Source: Harmothoe impar
Lineage: Eukaryota; Annelida; Polychaeta; Phyllodocida; Polynoidae
Length of the DNA stretch: 64,000 nucleotides
Reading direction: 5' to 3'
NCBI GenBank assembly: GCA_947462335.1
Contig: OX381720.1
Location: 3,107,501 to 3,171,500, forward strand
In this document: one piece after another, positions 45,081-56,836 of the stretch
How positions within the stretch are numbered: position 1 is the stretch's first letter
How the letters are laid out: each line of letters opens with the position of its first letter
Notes under the pieces: model-generated
The model's input: the letters and a program-made list of their open reading frames with translations, nothing else
Databases searched by the model: none
What the model was told of the DNA's origin: nothing
Program-made: the position numbers and the translations under genes

Positions 45081-46068
45081 GGTCAATGATAAGGTCATAC
45101 TGCTCAACAATAACAGTGCACTGCAACATGAGTTCAGAAGAACCATAACATTTCCAAGATTTACACCAGCATCTAATATTAAGAATCAGGATCAGTGTCA
45201 ATGTCAGGGTTGATATCAAGATCAATATCAAGGTCAATGGCAACTCCTCATATATGTATTTCATTTGAAAATAGTCATCGTAGTCTGTGTGGACTTACCA
45301 GTACGCTGCAACTTACGTAGGCTGTGTCCCGAACTGGCCAGGTTAAAGGTAAAACAGCGGCCGTAGTCTGTGAAGATCTCCTTGAAGTCCTCCTCTCCAC
45401 ACAGGGACTCATCCCACTCACACCTAGGTCAAAGGGCAAAAGTCAGTGTTGCACTTTAGATGAGGTACTTGCAATAAACAAGAGTTGTTGTTGGTACTAC
45501 AGAATATAGTTAATATAAGTTAAATCTGTGGGGGAAAAATCCTTGTTGTTCCCAGGGTCAAGCATTTAAGCAAGAGCCTCATTGAGTCTGGCATTGCCAA
45601 AAAAATGGGAGAGAGTCCAGCATTACTGAACTCTCACCAAAACGCTTGAATCTTGTAACATTGGTTTGACGCGTGTATATAGTTCTAACCTGACAATCAT
45701 GTCTGCCTTCCTGTGTGCTGTTTGGTTGTAGAGGAAGTCCAGTTTGATGTTGGATGCGTTGTAGCTCTCCAGGTCTGTCTGCCCCTCTCTAAGGTGGCTG
45801 TAGTAATGTTGTACAAGCTTGTACAGCCCTGCTGAGGCTGTAGCTGTGGTCCTGTAACATACATATGGGACTTCACACCTTGGTTATATGGCATACCCTG
45901 ACATAACCAAAGGATAAGTCTGATACTCCCCTCATAAGTTATGTATTAACAACAATGGTGCAGTGGTTGATGCCCTGTGAGGGCACCAGCCAATTGATCT
46001 GTTGTGGTTATTTTAACATACACTCAGATACTCATAGGGTATCTACTGAATAACTGAGGTGGCTTGTA

Positions 46069-46130
46069 TCAGCATGTACAGCCCTGCTGAGGCTGTAGCT
46101 GTGGCCAAGTAACATACAGATATATAACTG
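46069..46130 (-). repeat. Partial duplicate of channel exon 3, copy 2
   Basis: The minus strand has GTATGTTACTTGGCCACAGC then ACAGCCTCAGCAGGGCTGTACA, parallel to the acceptor and start of true exon 3 (45851-45690), with the AG of the acceptor changed (TTACTTGG against TTACAGG). Confidence 0.65.
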
Positions 46131-47213
46131 AGGTGGTTCTGGAGCACTCTTTTGGTGCATCATGACAAATGAGTATGGAGTGTTCAGATGAATGACGTCC
46201 AAACTGATGCAGTGACACTGACCTGAAGTCGTTCTGGTTGCAGACAGTGACAGCAGGGAAGGTGAGCGTCTTGTTGTAGTTGATTTTTACATTGACAGTG
46301 ACCGGCCACAAGAAGTAGTGCTGAACACTCATTACCACTTGTAGTGTGAACAGTGACACACCAAGCGACACCACAAGGAACCATAGCAACCTGTAGGATG
46401 TATATAATACACATTAAAGTAGTACTGGACACACTTTAAAACTTGTAGTATCAATAGTGACAGGCCAGGAAGCATCACTATGACCATAGCAACCTGTAAC
46501 AGGTAATGCAATATAAGACACCAGTAACCATGGCAACATGTAACACATAATAGAAACAGTATGAGACACCCGTAACCATAGCAACCTGTAACAAGTAACA
46601 CAAACAGTGTAAGACATCAGTAAAATATATGAACAAATTTATATAGAGACCAAAGACATTATCAACTTTTTCCTGGATAATTGATGTAATTATATATTTT
46701 AGATACTATGTGCGAGAAGGAACATATGTTTACATGCTATCTCAGACAACATACAAGAGTATAGCTTCTGCCTGTGGAAAATTGAATAAAGTTCCTTAAA
46801 TTGAATTGAAACGAATTGGATACAAACATACGAGAGACTATATTTTGACTCTTTACCTGCGTATCTTGAACGGAGTTGGTTCGGTGATTTTATTAACACC
46901 GTGTAGGGTTGTCGACTGAGAGAAGTTGTACCAAGCTGTGCCCCATCCCTCCACTTTCTCCTCCACATTTATCTGGTTTGAGCTTGACCGTAACTTCCTG
47001 ACCTTGACCCCTGCTACTCTGATTGTAGATCTCTCCAAGGTCGCCGTTCTTATAAACTGCACCCCACCCCTCAACCTTTTCCTCCTGGTCAACTGGTTTG
47101 ACCTTTGCTGTAAGTCCCTGACTGTGATCCATGTTACTCATGGAGTAGATATCTCCAAGGTTACCATTCTTGATATGTTCATCAATATCATTATTCATCC
47201 CGTAGTTCTCCAT

Positions 47214-49712
47214 TTGGAAATATGTTGGTAGATTCAGTAACAATTTTGCACTGCTTAGCAAATCACTCTTTGTCCTTGCACCACTGAACCTGATACATTG
47301 GTCAACTGGAGACACCTTGTTTATATATTACAGTGTGAGTGTGTTAGCCTCCCCCTGTTATTAGAATATGTGCCTCTCTGATTCTACACCAGCAGCAACA
47401 GCAGCAAGAAAAGGAAATTACATTTACCCAGATTAAATGTGAAATAAATTGTTTTTGGCGCAACTCATCTAGTTGGTAGCCAGGATGTATATACCAATCT
47501 AATGTAATTCTATTTTAGCCATTCTACAGCTCCTTTAATCTTATAGTAACACTATTTATTTAATGCCAATATACGTAGCCTATCAGACACTAGTTGGTAT
47601 GTAACTGTAAAGCAGCGGGGACAAGCAGACAATGCCATTTATAGGCTGTGCCAAATAGGCACTAGACGGCTTTTCGCACCATTAACCGCCAGACTAGGCT
47701 GTACCGGAAGGATCAATAGGGCCGCTTAAAATTAATCATCAGTTTTATGGATACTTTTTTGGAAAAAAAAGTGCAGGAGGGTTGCTTTTATTCTATATGA
47801 TATTCCTAATTTATGCTATACAGGCAGCCCTTTTTCATTTTTATTCAAGTTCAAGGAAATGTTGGCAGTTATATTAATATATAATTCGTAATATGGCCAT
47901 GATTAATAACCAAAATAACAGTCTTATCACAAAAATAACAACATTCTTCAAAATCAAATCCTAGTCGAATTTTATTTTTGTGTATTTAGTGTATCCCTGT
48001 TTATGGATGCTGGAGTCTTGTTATAATATCTATGGAAAATGCAGTCCTTTTTAATGGATGCAGGCAATGTCTGCAAAACTTATAACCTTTTTTATGTGGG
48101 CTGGCCCATCTAGCATATACTAGGTGCCAGAAAGAAGGGGGTGTAGAGTGGTGGAGGCTTTGGGATGAGTCTGGCAAAGGGAAACATTCATTAGATAAAG
48201 TGGCTGAGCTATTCCCTGTCCAATACTACCAACACAACAACTTGTGTTAGTACACAACAATGCCATAAACATGTTATGTCTTTAGTTGTAGTTGGGCAAT
48301 ATCAGTTATGTATTACACATTATATTTCTGTTATCAGACTGTTACATGTATGAAGACAGATTAATGCTATATCATTCACAAATATAAATTTATGCCAGAA
48401 CCGTACATGTCAATGACACAGTAAACAATGCTGTAGAGTTCAATGACTAAACTTTAACAAATTTTCTAATCTTGATTCACCTCGCAGAAGCTTACCTTAA
48501 TATCCACATTAAACATAATCAATGTTTCCGCGAAGTAAGATTTGATTCAGTAAATGACATTCGTCATGTCTGCAATATAATATTTCACACTTGAGATAGA
48601 TCCTAATAGCAGAGTAAACAAAGCGTTGAATACTTGTGTTCCTGGCAATTTGCTGATTTTGTAATGCACACATCTCCATTATAGATCCCTCCTTACAACA
48701 TCTCTTCATTTTGTGTGTGACTATTGAAGTATGAAATAAAAAGCATCTAATGAATATGAAAATAGGCGAATATGAACATGGTGTAATTACCTCATTTTGG
48801 TATAATTTTTTGGTGACAATTTCACACTCTCCCAAGCCTAATGTCTAACCTGCTCTCCTGGTCTCAAGTACTGAAGAGGCTATATATCTAGCCTTCACTC
48901 TTGGAGAGGAGTGGCTTTCCGCAATTTTCTTTTTTTTATCAAACACACATGACTTTCCACAACTTCAAACCTTTCTCTCACCAAGAGGAGTGATAAAGAG
49001 AACAGGGGGGGGGTTGAGATCCCTCAGACTTAAAAACCCTGCCTCTAGCACATGTAAGTATATCGCACTAGTCTTACCATGACTTACACTGAAAAAACTC
49101 CCCTGTCCTGGTCTGCCGGTCGCCTCGGACGGCACACAAGTAATTACCTCTTTAGTACACATTGTGAGATCAGTAATCCGCCAAGTCAACATTCTGTTCA
49201 TCAGTATTCATTGCCTCTTTGAAAAATACCTGCATAGTTAAAGAAAAATATCAATGAAGGACTAATCCTGTAGACCCTTTCAATTCCCACATCAATGTAG
49301 AGGGGGAAGTTAATGACAAAGTAGTACTGCTTCATAATTGGACCAAGCTATATCAGACAAAGCAGTGGTGTGCTGTCCTCAGGTCTGTAAGAAAGACTGT
49401 GATTGACCCCCATGGAGGATTTTTTCATATCCAAACTCTATCTGCTGTTTACGGACTTTTGACTAGCCATTGTTGATGTCATCAACTTTCCATTACATAT
49501 TCCTTACAGTATTTATTTGTAGTGTATGTTTAGAGATGAACAAGAGACCTATGTTTGAACTTACCTGGCACAGAAGTCAATACTCAACACATTTAGGTCT
49601 CAAAAAATTTACAAGATTTACTACAGTAAAAGCATGATACATTCAGTTTGTGGTTTTCATTACTCCGGAACACCTTGAAACACTGGGTTTGGGACAGAAT
49701 TGAATTTGTACA
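47214..49712. other. Spacer between channel copy 2 and receptor B2
   Basis: Aligns with 14572-17989 without the 905-base TTAA element. The part from about 48180 to 49712 is very close to unit 1. The orphan receptor-type 5' flank is present at about 48480-48665. No coding region is trusted. Confidence 0.6.
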
Positions 49713-50756
49713 ATGGATATCATAAACAACACTACAACTATGCAGGATGTACAATGTCATACAAATGAGGAAATATATCTGGGTTTTACAGATGAACCTG
49801 AAACACCTGTCTCCTTACTCAATTTTATTACAACTTTAACTATTTGTGGTATTGGGACACTACTGAACAGTTTTATTGTCATTGTAATACTCTATGGATC
49901 CCTCTTTAGGACATCTGTCTTCATGAATTTGCTGCTTGTCCTTGCTATTGTAGACAATTTAGAACTATGGTTTGTTGCCTCGAAACAAGATGAGATATAC
50001 AGTTATCTCCCGTTTTCATCATCCCAGTGGTTGTGTCCTGTCATAGTGTTCATGATTTACATTGCTGCCAGTGTTTCCTCATGGTTGATCGTTTTTATAT
50101 CAGTGGAACGTACTATTGCTGTGTTCTGGCCATTTGAGGGAAAGACCCTCATTACTAGGAGAAAACTCTTCTTGACTATTTTAATACTTCTCATTGTTTT
50201 GTGTATCATAAATGCACCACTTCTATTCATCTGTGAGGTTAAGATAGTAGGTGCTATTCATGTCTGTAACTACTTAGGATCTGGTTCAGTGCCGCAGGCG
50301 GTCCATTCTTTTATACTTGGTTGTGTGTACTGTATTATACCTTCCTGCATAATATCTGTTTTAAATATCCTTGTCATGAAGAAGATATATTCACAACAGA
50401 AAATCAACTCTCAGGCACAAACAGGAAAATCTGTACAAAATGGCAGAATGTTAGCTATGACAATGATGGCTGTTTCTATTGTATTTATAGGATGCACCCT
50501 ACCAGAAACAGTTATTCTTATGATACAATCATTGTCCAAACTTTCCCATGTAGATGTTATCCCTGAAAATAGCTTGGTTGTGGATGTGGCATCAAAGGTA
50601 GAATTGATAAACCACAGCATTAACTTCCTGCTGTATTGTCTCACAGGATCAGTCTTTAGACAGACCTTGGTTCATCTCCTAAAGTCTTGTCACAAAAAGT
50701 CCAATTTCCAATTTCCTGTTGAGACCCGGTGCTCAACAGTGGAACAAACTGTCTGA
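49713..50756 (+). CDS. Class A 7TM receptor B2, intronless
   Basis: 347 residues from the ATG at 49713. Same features as B1: GTLLNSF, LAIVDN, VERT, HVCNYLGSG, GCTLPE, NHSINFLLY, SVFRQTL, end STVEQTV. It has one extra Asn in the tail (KKSNFQF). The 460 bases equivalent to 18436-18895 of B1 differ at about one position, while both flanks of the gene show more changes. Confidence 0.95.
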   Translation: MDIINNTTTMQDVQCHTNEEIYLGFTDEPETPVSLLNFITTLTICGIGTLLNSFIVIVILYGSLFRTSVFMNLLLVLAIVDNLELWFVASKQDEIYSYLPFSSSQWLCPVIVFMIYIAASVSSWLIVFISVERTIAVFWPFEGKTLITRRKLFLTILILLIVLCIINAPLLFICEVKIVGAIHVCNYLGSGSVPQAVHSFILGCVYCIIPSCIISVLNILVMKKIYSQQKINSQAQTGKSVQNGRMLAMTMMAVSIVFIGCTLPETVILMIQSLSKLSHVDVIPENSLVVDVASKVELINHSINFLLYCLTGSVFRQTLVHLLKSCHKKSNFQFPVETRCSTVEQTV

Positions 50757-50803
50757 TGTCAAGAACTTGTTAGGGACACAGTTTCTCGGAGAATGATGTT
50801 TCT

Positions 50804-50874
50804 TGGAGACACAGGGACTTGAACCCAGGGACTCCCACTCCAAAGTGGGTGCTCTACCACTGAACTACATCCCC
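50804..50874 (-). tRNA. tRNA-like sequence, unit 2 copy
   Basis: Acceptor GGGGATG/TGTCTCC pairs fully if G-U pairs are allowed, with discriminator A. The D stem is GTTC/GAGC, and the anticodon stem CCCAC/GTGGG is perfect around the 6-base loop TTTGGA. The T stem has one mismatch. It is better folded in the anticodon arm than its partner (19079-19148) but keeps the same short loop. Confidence 0.55.
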
Positions 50875-52355
50875 TATCACATCAGATAGACTGTGTATCA
50901 CATTACTGGAGCAGGATTACCCAAGTGATACTCCCTAGTGGGTTTATCACCAAAGCACAAGTAATCCAAGCTGCTACAAACTACTCTTATTGCAGGAGAG
51001 ACTTCTTAAAATATATTGTATTTCTTAATCTTTAATAACTTCATACCAATGGCCTGATACCTGACCTAGAAGATCGATCTAAAGCTGGAGTGTGGCTTAT
51101 ATGCAAGTTAGGCTTGTACACAAGGTTTTACAGAAGGCCAAGTCCTCCTTCTGCAGACAGAGACCTGCAGAGATAATTTCATGTCATTGCTATTATCATT
51201 TTGTTACTTCTGTAGTAGCTGCTGATATCACAAACTCATCAATAATAACTGCTTGTAGTAAACTAACAGAGATTGAATTTCAGTCCCTGGTTACAAAAAT
51301 TCCTCCACATGGATCCTTTGTTATAAGGATAAAGGCCAACCTACAGTGCCAACGGACTTCTGGCACCAAAACGTGGTATGAACTCCTTTATCCTCAAGTA
51401 GAGTTAAAGGGAAATGCGGGTTCCTACACATAGGCCACCTGGTGGCAAAAATCAATACTCATGAAAATTCTTCTTTTGGGTAAATTTGTATTCCAATGTA
51501 TGGTACTTTCCCTAAATCAACCATTTTATTTGCCACCCAGAGATTATACCTGTGTGTTTGGCATTTATTAGTCACTGGGACACCCGTAGCATCCTATAGT
51601 TAAGGCAAAATAAGTATTTTGAAAAATTCATAACTTTCTTATTTCATCGGTGACCCCTTAGTATTTTACATCTAAAATGTTCCTATAGATGCCCATGAAA
51701 CATTCCCAAGTTTTGGTTGATATAGCAATAGAGGGGGATAACCCATGACCGATAATGTGAGAAAATACAGTTTTCTCATCCTTTCTATTATTAAGGTACT
51801 CATTTGCTCAAATGGCTGTATCATGAAAATTAGCTCGGTGACAAGTCAATTTCTTTTCATTTTCTATTTGATAATAAATCAAGCTAATATAATCTTGAGT
51901 TGCATGCAAATAGCAATAGAATTTCAGTATTATCTTGACAAGTAGCATTTCCCTTTAAAGCACTGCCTATATAACGTCATCTATTTGTATACTAAAAATT
52001 GGTTCATACAATTTTTACATATTGTCAGATGCCATTTATTAACATGTCACGGTTTGCAAAATGATAACAAGTGACATCAATTTCCAAGTGTGAACTTAAA
52101 GGCCTTTATTTAGGTCCAACCTAGGTAAACTCCCTTGTAAACATTTCATGAAAATAAAAAACCCTGAAAAGTTATCATTGCATGTATTTCTGTTGAGAAT
52201 AAAACCTGCATATATATAATAACAATATTTCCAAAACAGAAATGAAAAACACATGTGGCCAATGTTGCAAAGTTCAAATGTAATGAATAGATCTATATAG
52301 ATCATTATAGTTACAAAAGCTACAGCTTTTTATCTCAGAGATGACCATATATAGT
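50875..52355. other. Spacer downstream of B2
   Basis: Aligns with 19149-20095, interrupted by the TTAA element at 51408-51954. No coding region is supported. Confidence 0.6.
51408..51954. mobile_element. 547-bp TTAA-flanked MITE, unit 2 only
   Basis: TTAA at 51404-51407 and 51955-51958, ends AGGGAAATGC and GCATTTCCCT (10 bp perfect). Unit 1 has the uninterrupted text CAAGTAGAGGACAAAGCCACTG at about 19672-19693, with the target slightly changed. No transposase. Confidence 0.85.
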
Positions 52356-52719
52356 ACAGTAACTTTAGACCAAATTGTAGTCAGAACATTGAATAAATTC
52401 AAAGAAAGCTGGATTTTGCAGGAATGGTAGGTTTACATATGAAGATTAACCTGTCAAAAGTCCTCATGTCTCCTGGGCTTGGCTTTTTTTCTATATGGGT
52501 TTTCGTATGACATGTCAAAATACCACCAAACTGCAGATTATGCGATATCAATCACAAAATACCATCTTAATAATGAAGCATTATTATTGTCCAATTAGGT
52601 ATAATTATAATAGGCAATCCAGTAGACAATCAGCCACAGGGCATTGACAACATTTTTAAACTATGGAAGGCCATTTGGACACACAGTTATAAATTGATTG
52701 AAATGTACTATAAATATGG

Positions 52720-52890
52720 CCCTTGACCCCTAAATTTGACATGGCAATATGGCCATTTCTTAAATCGGAGATGGTGACATGGCCATTTCTTAAAATTGAC
52801 ATGGGACATGGCCATGTAAGTGACATGGGACATGGGGCATTTCTTAAATGTGACATGTGACATGGGCCACAGTGACATGTGAGAAAAAGT
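52720..52890. repeat. GACATGG minisatellite
   Basis: Degenerate units such as TTGACATGGGACATGGCCAT and CATTTCTTAAA recur about six times; similar text returns at about 53090-53160. Confidence 0.65.
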
Positions 52891-53506
52891 GTTGGAGAGT
52901 GCATCAGAATGCACTATTTCAAGTCTAGACATTCCAAATTTTCTTAGAGGGTGCCCCCAAACCTCCCTTGTCTTCACTGCATACATTTCCTGGAGCTCCG
53001 GGTCTAAAATGCATCAGAATGCACCAATTTGGTTCTAAGGATTTCAAAGTTTTCTTGGTGGTGGCCTAATCAACTTTATCTCTTAGTGACACTTATGACA
53101 TGGGTTTTTCCTTAGTGACATGTGACATGGACCTTTCTTAAATTTGACATGCGACATGGGGACCCCCCCCCATCAAGGGCCCCATAAATGTCAACTAACC
53201 GAATCTGCAATTTCATTACACTATGGATGGCCATTTGAAACAGTTTAGGGTATGGGGCTATGGGGTGGGAAATGGTCTGACATGACAACAGAACAGGTCC
53301 TCATGTGGTCATTGAATTCCTCTAGAGATTGACCCATGGTAGGGGAGTCGCAGAAAGTACACTTGCCAGATGGGTCTTAACAATTCCACTTAGTGTGCAC
53401 GTAAGTAATGCAATGGAGAAGATCTGTGGTGAAACATCTGGAAATTCAGAACAACATGGAGAGCTTCATGGTTCATGACCTGGTCTAATTTATTGCATGG
53501 TTTCAG

Positions 53507-53656
53507 CCACACTCTCCTAATTGCCCTTGGATGCTGATTGTGGTTGGATCCGACACTGACTTTCTTGTCATGCTGACTGCTCGTGCAAAACCTTCTGACG
53601 CTGTATTCTTTCTTCAGCCTAGTAAAGGTAATGTCCAGAAACTGTATGATATACAC
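53507..53656 (+). pseudogene. Exon-like fragment of a PIN/nuclease-like domain
   Basis: After an acceptor-like GGTTTCAG the frame reads PWMLIVVGSDTDFLVML, then FFLQPSKGNVQKLYDI. The G-S-D-T-D-F/V-L-V-x-L signature is seen in PIN-like domains of multi-gene, often transposon-linked animal proteins that end in a cysteine-rich module like the one at 53943-54513. An AAAG|GTAATG donor within it could end the exon at about 53625. Stops lie before the acceptor. Confidence 0.55.
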
Positions 53657-53942
53657 AGGCATGGGATTCTTCCGGATTTATCCGGATTTCCGGATTTTTA
53701 AGGTTAAAAATGTCATCCCTCTGATTTTTGCAGATCCAATGAAAAAATATTTTAACATTAATAGGGGGGGGGGTCTCAGTCTCTAGAGGGATTTATGACA
53801 TGCAAATCATACAAAATTCCCCGCAGATCACATCTTTTGGCTGCTTTTTGGATTTTTCTTCAAAACCCAATCCCATGCCTGTATACAGCAGCTTCAAGAT
53901 GCCTTAGGTGACCTTAAACACCACCTCCTTTTTCTGCATTCA

Positions 53943-54513
53943 GTATCAGGATGTGATACAACATCTGCCTCGTTTGGAAAAGGAAAGAAAACTGTATTCA
54001 AACACTGATCTGAGAAAAGAAATGGAGATCTTCAATGATCCAAATGCAAGTCATGATGAGGTAGCTCAAGCTGGTAAAAGGTTCTTCCTCTGTTTATATA
54101 GTGGTGAGAAATCAGAGAATATTGACCAGGTTAGGTACAATAATTACAAGAAGACCATAGCACGCCAGTCAATCAAAATGTTGTTTGAACTGGCTACTTT
54201 GCCCCCCACAAGTGCTGCCGCAAAACAACATTCTTTCCGAACCTACCATCAAGTTCAAGCCTGGATGGGAAATGAACTGCTGCCTACAGACTGGGGCTGG
54301 AAGTTAGAAAATAGTACCTTGTTACCTGTCCCCACAGATCTACCAGCAGCACCTGACAAGATCCTCAACATGATTAGTTGCAACTGTAAGAAGGGGTGTC
54401 AGCGGCAGTGTGGGTGCAGAAAGCTAGGAGTGCCATGTTCCACAATGTGTGGTATTTGTGCTGGTGTGGACTGTCTCAATGCTGCTCCAATAGAGCAAGA
54501 TGAAGTAGATTGA
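53943..54513 (+). CDS. Last exon of an uncharacterised cysteine-rich (CXC-like) protein
   Basis: An open frame of about 189 codons follows a strong acceptor (CCTTTTTCTGCATTCAG at 53926-53942) and ends at TGA 54513. No ATG is needed if spliced; the Met at 53908 belongs to the intron. The first part is helical and charged. A conserved middle reads LPPTSAAAKQHSFRTYHQ and NELLPTDWGW. The end is a zinc-binding-like cluster, SCNCKKGCQRQCGCRKLG followed by CSTMCGICAG. This C-terminal module is recurrent in unannotated, multi-copy animal proteins with a PIN-like part upstream. Only fragments of the upstream gene are present, so it is probably a partial, inserted copy. Confidence 0.65.
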
Positions 54514-54953
54514 CTGTCACACAGAGATAGTAGTCAGTACTACGCAGGGAGTAGTTTCTGATTGATTGAGAAATACTTGTCGCAAAATGCATATTTGACA
54601 CTTATTATGCAATATAATGGTACTCTGACATAATTTACTGTAACAAAATCTGCCAGACTTTTTTTCATATATTGTTATTCAGTTATGCTTTTTAATTTGA
54701 ATTAAATGAATTTTAGAGCCTCCAGCGACAAAAAACTAAGAATTTCACCTAAAAAAAAACCAAGCCCGGGACAACTGAGGACTTTTAGTATGTTCAAACT
54801 AGTACTAAACCCAACCAATCCTGAAGTGTTCAGCTTTCTTTGAATTTATTCAATGTTGAAATCTAAAATTACTGTACTAATAACAGTGACCATACATCAG
54901 TACATATATAGTACATATGGCAAACACAAGAAAAGATGAATAACACCTTTTAT

Positions 54954-55146
<193 letters not shown>

Positions 55147-55807
55147 AAAACTATCAAAAATGGCAAAGAATTGCTGAACTGTTGGTGCCACTTAGACCCA
55201 GCAGCAGGATGATCCAGACACAGGTCCCTCTGATAGTGAGACTATTTAGTGGTGCAAATCTACAAGCAATTACAGACAAATTATACCTCATTGACTTTTT
55301 AATTTGCTATAACATCATGTTATATTACACAACCAACCTACAGAGAAATGCATGTCCTATGCAACTATATATATATATGTCTGTAATTCCCTAGCTGCGA
55401 GGCCAATCAGATGACATCATTTGGAGCAAGGCCACACTCCCTTCTGCAAAGACCTATCAGCCCACAGCTCATCGGGATGGGTATAAACAGCATTAGAGCC
55501 AGTGATCTAACATCAAAATATTATGGCTTAGTTGACAAATGTCTTATGGTACATGATCTGTGTAATAGGTCTAAATATTACTTTAGCAACTAGGATTTAA
55601 TAAAACATATAAAGGAAAGCATCTATTTAGGCAAATCTGAGTGTGTATAATGAGGGCAACGTAATGCTATATCATATATAGATGACTATTGATGATAACA
55701 CCATAGCATAACAAAGACAGTATATGCATATGAGAGATGGGTTTGTAATGAAACCATTCCTGGAGCTTGCCCTTTTGAATGATGCTCTTCACTAGACAAC
55801 ATTTGTA
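55147..55807. other. Spacer 3' of receptor C2
   Basis: No gene is supported. Aligns only in part with 20320-20657 of unit 1. Confidence 0.6.
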
Positions 55808-56836
55808 TCAAAGGACTGTTTCTTCCACTGTTCTACAACTACTCTGAGTGGAGCTTGCTGATCTGTTTCTTTTACAGCATCGTAGGAGCTGACACAAAGT
55901 CTGCCTGAAGACTGACCCAGTCAGGCAGTACAGGACAAAGTTCACACTGTGATTGACATAGTTGAGTCTGTATGTTATATGGAGAACAATAACGGGCACT
56001 CTAATAAAACCTGTACCAAGAATTTTGAATAACGACATCCAAATAAGACAAATATCTGCAGGTAAAGTGGTTATTATAAAGACAATGCACACAGCCAACA
56101 TTGTGAATGTGAGGTTTGATCTATCGGTAGACTTTTTCTGGTGTTGGTTTCTGAACTTTTGTTGGGAATGAATCCTTTTTACTATCAACATATTTAATAT
56201 GGACATGATGCAAAAGGGTATGAGACAGTACACTAAACCAGTTGAAAGAACATAGAGAGTTTGAAGCAAAGTACCAGACTGAGAGAAAACACAGAGATGC
56301 ACAGTATGACTGGTTTTAACATGATTTGTAAACAAAGTTGGAACATGAACTATGCACATTATGAAAATCAGAATCAACACAGCAAATACCACATTTCTTC
56401 TAGTGCAGTATAAATGTGCCCTCAATGGATACATTACAGCAATGAAGCATTCAATTGAGACTGAAACAATCAACCAAGAGGAGAAAGCGGATGAGGTAAA
56501 AACTATAAAACTAATTACTCGACAAACCCAGGTTGATTGTGAGAACGGGAGTAAAGTATAAAGCCCATCTTGTCTCAAAATGATAAATAAAAGTGTCATG
56601 TTATCTGCAATAGCTAGAACAAACAGTAGTATCATGAAGGTTGATGTTTTTATGAGGGAGCCATATGTGATCACTATAATAGTGAGGCTGTTTAGAATTA
56701 TCCCGATAATGCATGAAACTAGAGTGATCATTATTTTAGAAGACGCCAGAACAGAATCTGGCTCATCTAGAGTAAATATGTAGCTAGTTGCGTTCTCATA
56801 AAATGAGGAATTATCATGAAGAGATTGGTTTGCCAT
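55808..56836 (-). CDS. Class A 7TM receptor C2, intronless and intact
   Basis: 342 residues from the ATG at 56836 (MANQSLHDN); the upstream MEDI of C1 is lost because its ATG is AAG here. Motifs: GIILNSLTII, LAIADNMTL, TM3 SIECF (the Arg of E-R-F is Cys here, an unusual loss of the key arginine), HLCVFSQSG, TTLPAD, NHSVNFVLY, SVFRQTLCQLL, tail end TVEETVL. It has the complete tail that C1 has lost. The Arg-to-Cys change in the DRY-equivalent position would be expected to alter G-protein coupling. Confidence 0.94.
   Translation of the reverse strand: MANQSLHDNSSFYENATSYIFTLDEPDSVLASSKIMITLVSCIIGIILNSLTIIVITYGSLIKTSTFMILLFVLAIADNMTLLFIILRQDGLYTLLPFSQSTWVCRVISFIVFTSSAFSSWLIVSVSIECFIAVMYPLRAHLYCTRRNVVFAVLILIFIMCIVHVPTLFTNHVKTSHTVHLCVFSQSGTLLQTLYVLSTGLVYCLIPFCIMSILNMLIVKRIHSQQKFRNQHQKKSTDRSNLTFTMLAVCIVFIITTLPADICLIWMSLFKILGTGFIRVPVIVLHITYRLNYVNHSVNFVLYCLTGSVFRQTLCQLLRCCKRNRSASSTQSSCRTVEETVL

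Larger units (their letters stand above)
37510..47213 (-). pseudogene. DEG/ENaC-family sodium channel, copy 2 (frameshift plus lost splice donor)
   Basis: Exons on the minus strand: 47213-46857, 46390-46223, 45851-45690, 45423-45299, 44713-44532, 43182-43020, 41919-41857, 41521-41367, 41030-40803, 40274-39135, 38605-38463, 38000-37909, 37640-37510. Exon sizes equal those of copy 1 except exon 1, which is 357 against 356 bases. The extra base at about 46964 breaks the frame after LKPD. Exon 6 ends ATTCATG followed by AT in place of the GT donor. The two nonsense sites of copy 1 are intact here (Tyr in exon 3, Lys in exon 10), and exons 2-5 and 7-13 are open. All family motifs are kept: HG, FPAVTVCNQN, CDCPIAC, GAS filter. 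The product and role are as for copy 1. A simple sequence error could explain either lesion, but not easily both. Confidence 0.92.
52356..54885. mobile_element. About 2.5-kb insertion carrying gene fragments, unit 2 only
   Basis: Unit 1 passes from CTCAGAGATGAC straight to CAGTGACCATACATC (about 20083-20110), while unit 2 has about 2.5 kb between them. The insert holds a GACATGG-rich minisatellite (about 52720-52890, recurring near 53090-53160) and two plus-strand exon-like pieces (53507-53656, 53943-54513). Terminal repeats were not found, so the transfer mechanism is unknown. Confidence 0.7.
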
